Made by a program: the position numbers and the translations under genes. Positions 7,707 to 10,682 of a stretch of DNA of 10,682 nt are shown here, in pieces (position 1 is the first letter of the stretch; each line of letters opens with the position of its first letter). Origin of the DNA: Deltaproteobacteria bacterium RBG_13_61_14 (GTDB taxonomy: Bacteria; RBG-13-61-14); the NCBI GenBank assembly GCA_001797815.1, contig MGQK01000060.1, positions 1 through 10,682 of the forward strand, given 5' to 3'. The notes beneath the pieces are model-generated. The model was given only the letters and a program-made list of their open reading frames with translations, was not told the origin of the DNA and did no database searches.

Positions 7707-7979
7707 ATGCTTAACCCCAACCGCGGCCCCAAACCAGCCAAGACCAAGATTAACATCCAGGACCAGGTGCTCAACGTCTCCCGCAAGGAACGCCTCCGGG
7801 TGGAGGTGCTCCTTTCCAGCGGGGAGAAACTGCAAGGGACCATCCGCAGCTTTGACAACTTCAGCTTGCTCCTCGACAGCCAGCCCGAGCGCCTGATCTA
7901 CAAGCACGGGGTGATCATGATCACCCTGCTCGACCCCTTGCCCGAGTTCCATCGCATGGAGGACGAAAGACACCGATGA
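7707..7979 (+). CDS. hfq: RNA chaperone Hfq
   Basis: Hfq is a hexameric Sm-like protein that binds small RNAs and mRNAs and promotes their pairing. The 90-residue product has an N-terminal helix IQDQVLNVSRKERLRV, the Sm1 strand region GEKLQGTIRSFDNFSLLL (39-56) and the Sm2 motif LIYKHGVIMI (63-72). By alignment with E. coli Hfq, Q18, F52 and Y65-K66-H67 match the proximal-face uridine-binding residues Q8, F42 and Y55-K56-H57. R26-K27-E28-R29 matches the rim patch RRER. YKHGVIMI replaces the usual YKHAISTV. There is a basic 14-residue N-terminal extension (MLNPNRGPKPAKTK) and a short tail, so no long disordered C terminus. hfq more often sits with miaA or hflX, so this place after dnaE is unusual. 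Its stop overlaps the next start as ATGA, suggesting coupled translation of the secreted protein. Confidence 0.95.
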   Translation: MLNPNRGPKPAKTKINIQDQVLNVSRKERLRVEVLLSSGEKLQGTIRSFDNFSLLLDSQPERLIYKHGVIMITLLDPLPEFHRMEDERHR

Positions 7980-9181
7980 AGCGCACGAGCGGTCCCACGC
8001 TGGCCGCGATTCTCCTCGCGGCCTGGGCTCTGATGCCCCGGCCGGCCCTGGCTCAAAAGCCTTCGTTTGACCCCGCCGGCACCATCGAGGGACGCGCCTC
8101 TCTGGAAGGTAAGACCCCCGGTCAGGCCCGGGCCCAGGCCATTGAGCAAGCCTTTCGGACCCAGGTGATGGCCGGGGTGGCCGCCCGCCTGCCGGAAAAG
8201 GTCCGGATCGAGAAAGAGAAGCAGCTGGAGGATGAGATTTACTCCCACGCCGAGGATTTTATCCTTCGCTACCAGATCGAGGACGAGCAGACCCAGGGAA
8301 CCGAATACGTGGTCTCCCTGGACCTGGCCCTGGACCAAGGGATGCTGGACGCGGCCCTGGCCAAAGGCGGCTTTCTCCGCAGCCCACATCCGCCCAAGGT
8401 GTTTCTCTTGATCCTGGAGCAGCGTCCCCCCAGTCCGGCCCAGTCCTGGTGGTCCGGGTCCTCTGAAAACCCGGCCCCGCCCTCGGCCAGCGAGCAGGTG
8501 TTTCGCCAGGAGCTTGGGGCGCGGGGGTATCAAGTCATTGAACCCTCCCCCGGCCTGCCCCGAGTCGCGCCCGAGCGAGTCACCAACCCCGGCGACGAGC
8601 GGGACCAGATCCTTCGCCAGCTCCAGAGCGACTATGATGCCGACTTCCTCCTGGTGGGCAAAGCCCGCATCCTCGGCCAACCCGGCGGAACCCAAAACCA
8701 GGCCGAGCTGACCTTGGCCGGGGTGGACCTGGCCACGGGGGAAAGCCTGTTCCGCCTCGAGCGCACGCTGGCCGTGGAAAAAACCAGGGATGAAAACTTC
8801 GAGCTAAAGGCCCTGACCGCGGCGGCGCAGGCCCTGGCGCCCGAGGTGTTAAAGCGGCTGAGCCAGCGCGGCCTGGTGCTGGGTGGGGGAAAAGTCCAGG
8901 CCATCCAGTTGACGGTGCTGAATGTTTTCAGCTACCCGGTTTATCAGGCTCTGAGCGAACGGCTTGAGCACCCGATTCCCGGCGTCCGGAAAGCGGAGTT
9001 GCGCCGCCTCTCGCCCGGGCGGGCCATTTTTTTAGTTCAGGGCTCGGCGGAACCGGGAGCCTTGGCCCGGGCTTTGACGGCTGAATTTTACCCGGGTTTT
9101 CGGCTGGAAGAGGTCGAGGTCTCTGGGGACAGCATCCGCTTGACCGCTTCCGCCTTGCCCGGGACCAGCCCCTCGCCCTGA
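7976..9181 (+). CDS. Secreted or periplasmic protein with FlgT-like N-terminal domain
   Basis: I do not recognise a named gene. The 401-residue product starts with a clear signal peptide: basic MKRTSG, a hydrophobic core at 8-20 and an ALA-Q cleavage site after residue 26. Residues about 32-130 have the pattern EGRASLEGKTPGQARAQAIE, then an IYSHAEDFILRYQI segment and VSLDLALDQGMLDAAL. This resembles the N-terminal domain of flagellar T-ring protein FlgT and related envelope proteins, in which a modified strand, an ARxxAIxxA helix and a YxVxVxxxV strand recur. A middle domain (from about K141, KVFLLILEQ) has a Pro/Ser/Trp-rich loop, then G-Y-Q-V-I-E and DADFLLVGKARILG, an alpha/beta pattern like the TolB-N-type or FlgT middle domain. 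Residues about 305-397 form another small alpha/beta domain. There are no cysteines, so it is not a lipoprotein, and no further membrane segments. Its start overlaps the hfq stop by four bases. No flagellar gene is in the window, so a flagellar role is not supported. Confidence 0.8.
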   Translation: MKRTSGPTLAAILLAAWALMPRPALAQKPSFDPAGTIEGRASLEGKTPGQARAQAIEQAFRTQVMAGVAARLPEKVRIEKEKQLEDEIYSHAEDFILRYQIEDEQTQGTEYVVSLDLALDQGMLDAALAKGGFLRSPHPPKVFLLILEQRPPSPAQSWWSGSSENPAPPSASEQVFRQELGARGYQVIEPSPGLPRVAPERVTNPGDERDQILRQLQSDYDADFLLVGKARILGQPGGTQNQAELTLAGVDLATGESLFRLERTLAVEKTRDENFELKALTAAAQALAPEVLKRLSQRGLVLGGGKVQAIQLTVLNVFSYPVYQALSERLEHPIPGVRKAELRRLSPGRAIFLVQGSAEPGALARALTAEFYPGFRLEEVEVSGDSIRLTASALPGTSPSP

Positions 9182-9207
9182 TCGGCGCGAGCTGAGGGTG
9201 GAAACGG

Positions 9208-10682
9208 ATGAAGCTCCATCGGGAGAGCCTGATCACCAAACTCATCCTGGCGGTCGTGCTGGCCACCGCCCTGACCTCCCTGGCCGTGGCCTTGGCTTCC
9301 CTGCGCATCACCGGCCGGCACCTGCGCCGGCAGTTGGAGCAAGAGCTGCCCCATGACGTGCACCAGCTCAAGGCGCGGATCGAGGCCTGGTACGAAAATC
9401 GGCGCCTGGAGATGCAGGCGTTCGCCAACTCCGCCTTCATGTTCGGAGCGCTTCGCCAACTGCAAGAGCTGCCCGCCCGGAGCCCGCAGCGCCAACACGT
9501 GCAGGCCGAACTCGGCAAATACCTGAATTACATCAGCGAGCCCTTCGATTATTACGAGGGCTTTTTCCTCTTCGACCGCGCCGGCACCCTGATCGCGCAG
9601 TCGGGCCAGGCCGCAGTTGCGGTTTTGGGGGATGATCTCTTCCGGCAGGTCGCCGGCCGGGAGCCGAGCCAGACCGAAATCCTGCCGGTGTGGTTCGGCC
9701 CGGAGCTCCACGCTCCTCACCAGTTCATCCTGTCCTCGGTGCGGGACCATGAGAACCATCTCTTGGGCTTGCTGGTCGGGGCCATCCGCCTGGAGAAGCT
9801 CCAGGAATTTTTCCGGGATCCCGAGCTGGCCCCCACCGCCGAATTCATTGTGGTCAACCCCGCCGGCCAATTGATTTTGCTCTCCCGGGAAAGCGCCCGG
9901 GTCGCTCCGGACCGCAACCCCTCTTTCCAACGCAAGCTGCAACACCAGTTGGCGGAAAGTGGAAACCGGCTGCTGGAATACCGGGACCCGACCGGCCGGC
10001 GGGTGGTGGGAGCGATCACCGAAATTCCCCCGCTGGGCTGGCTGATGGCGGAAAAAGATTACGATTCCGCCTTTGCCCCGCTCTCTACCATCCGCAACCG
10101 GACCTTGATCCTGGTCATCCTGATCCTGATCGGGTTCAGCGTCCTGGCCTGGCGGGGGCTGCACTCGCTGCTCCGGCCGATCGAGGAGTTGGCCCGGGGG
10201 GTGGAGGCGATCAGCTCCGACCAGTTGGACATTTACCTGCCCTCTCCCTCCGGAGACGAGATCGGCCGGCTCACCCGCTCCTTCAACCGGATGGCCCAGC
10301 GCCTGCGCATCAACCGGCTGGAGATCGAGCGCTCGCAGCAGAACCTGGCCGACATCAACCTGCGCCTGGAACAGGCCAACGTCAGCCTGGCGGAAAAGAA
10401 TTACGAGCTGGAGAACGCCAACCTCAAGCTGGCCAAGCTCGCCATCACCGACCACCTCACCGGGCTCTATAACCTGCGCAACCTCTCGAGCATCCTGGAG
10501 CGGGAAATGGCCCGGGCCCGGCGCAGCCAGGAGCCGCTCTCCCTGCTCATGATTGATATTGACGATTTCAAGCGATTCAACGATGAATACGGCCACTCCG
10601 CCGGCGATGCCCTGCTCAAGGAGATCGCGGCCATCTTTCAAGAGAGCGTGCGCCAGACCGACTTCATCGGCCGCTTCGGGGG
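9208..10682 (+). CDS. Membrane sensor diguanylate cyclase, dCache-HAMP-GGDEF (3' end outside window)
   Basis: The frame from ATG 9208 runs open to the window end, giving 491 complete codons. It has a first membrane helix (about 12-33), a periplasmic sensor of about 260 residues with dCache-like repeats (EGFFLFDRAGTLIAQSG, then EFIVVNPAGQLILLSRES and a LGWLMAEKDYDSAF ending), a second membrane helix (about 299-317), a HAMP domain (about 322-370, RPIEELARG ... DEIGRLTRSFNRMAQRL), a coiled-coil linker (about 372-411) and the start of a GGDEF domain (ITDHLTGLYN at 413-422, DIDDFKRFNDEYGHSAGD from 450). The window ends at RFGG, so the active-site signature is mostly unseen. R482-x-x-D485 sits at the inhibitory c-di-GMP I-site position. 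It should make c-di-GMP in response to a periplasmic ligand, though the last catalytic residues cannot be verified. It lies 26 bases after the secreted-protein gene, which makes that protein a candidate partner. Confidence 0.93.
   Translation, partial: MKLHRESLITKLILAVVLATALTSLAVALASLRITGRHLRRQLEQELPHDVHQLKARIEAWYENRRLEMQAFANSAFMFGALRQLQELPARSPQRQHVQAELGKYLNYISEPFDYYEGFFLFDRAGTLIAQSGQAAVAVLGDDLFRQVAGREPSQTEILPVWFGPELHAPHQFILSSVRDHENHLLGLLVGAIRLEKLQEFFRDPELAPTAEFIVVNPAGQLILLSRESARVAPDRNPSFQRKLQHQLAESGNRLLEYRDPTGRRVVGAITEIPPLGWLMAEKDYDSAFAPLSTIRNRTLILVILILIGFSVLAWRGLHSLLRPIEELARGVEAISSDQLDIYLPSPSGDEIGRLTRSFNRMAQRLRINRLEIERSQQNLADINLRLEQANVSLAEKNYELENANLKLAKLAITDHLTGLYNLRNLSSILEREMARARRSQEPLSLLMIDIDDFKRFNDEYGHSAGDALLKEIAAIFQESVRQTDFIGRFG

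Noticed and set aside
6069-7973. A 634-codon open frame on the minus strand opposite dnaE and hfq
   Set aside because: It lies opposite unmistakable dnaE and hfq coding sequence. Its translation is low-complexity, rich in His, Gln, Leu and Gly, as expected for the complement of a GC-rich gene, and shows no recognisable domain.
9012-9033. CGCCCGGGCG palindrome followed by seven T residues, resembling a terminator
   Set aside because: It lies well inside the secreted-protein gene. The palindrome can form only a very short stem with a minimal loop, and a six-base gap separates it from the T-run.
9088-10641. A 517-codon open frame on the minus strand opposite the cyclase
   Set aside because: The + strand encodes a clear membrane sensor with HAMP and GGDEF motifs. 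The minus frame has only repetitive GC-driven composition.

Overview
This is a GC-rich (over 60% by eye), densely coded window. Every supported gene lies on the + strand. The protein types (Hfq, a DnaE1-type replicative polymerase, a secreted Gram-negative-style periplasmic protein, a dCache-HAMP-GGDEF sensor and an acyl-CoA dehydrogenase) point to a Gram-negative bacterium, possibly Desulfobacterota-like or from an uncultured lineage. The sequence alone does not fix the phylum.

Region 1 (1-2052) is the guanine branch of purine synthesis. It holds the 3' end of guaB (IMP dehydrogenase, IMP to XMP) followed by a complete guaA (GMP synthetase, XMP to GMP). The short gap between them carries a near-perfect GTAG...CTAC palindrome of the kind seen in REP elements. 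Region 2 (2053-2266) is the only real intergenic stretch. It contains a 7-bp tandem repeat, a duplicated 8-mer, a GGGGTCAGAG-type motif, a small hairpin and a plausible sigma70-like promoter.

Region 3 (2267-10682) looks like one long tightly packed transcription unit in which no gap exceeds 26 bases. In order it holds: an acyl-CoA dehydrogenase with an unusual insertion of about 50 residues; a small MNT-type nucleotidyltransferase; a 37-codon ORF that may be the remnant of a HEPN partner; dnaE (DNA polymerase III alpha subunit with an apparently intact metal-binding PHP domain); hfq; a secreted protein of about 400 residues whose N-terminal part resembles FlgT-type domains; and a membrane sensor diguanylate cyclase cut by the window edge just before its GGDEF signature.

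The first genes are nucleotide metabolism and replication housekeeping. The last three place an RNA chaperone, an envelope protein and a c-di-GMP synthase in one translationally coupled cluster, which is the most interesting context here. I found no CRISPR array, tRNA, rRNA, complete insertion sequence or phage gene, and nothing that is clearly a new defence or biosynthetic system. The best leads are the hfq/secreted-protein/cyclase cluster and the MNT gene with its apparently eroded partner upstream of dnaE.
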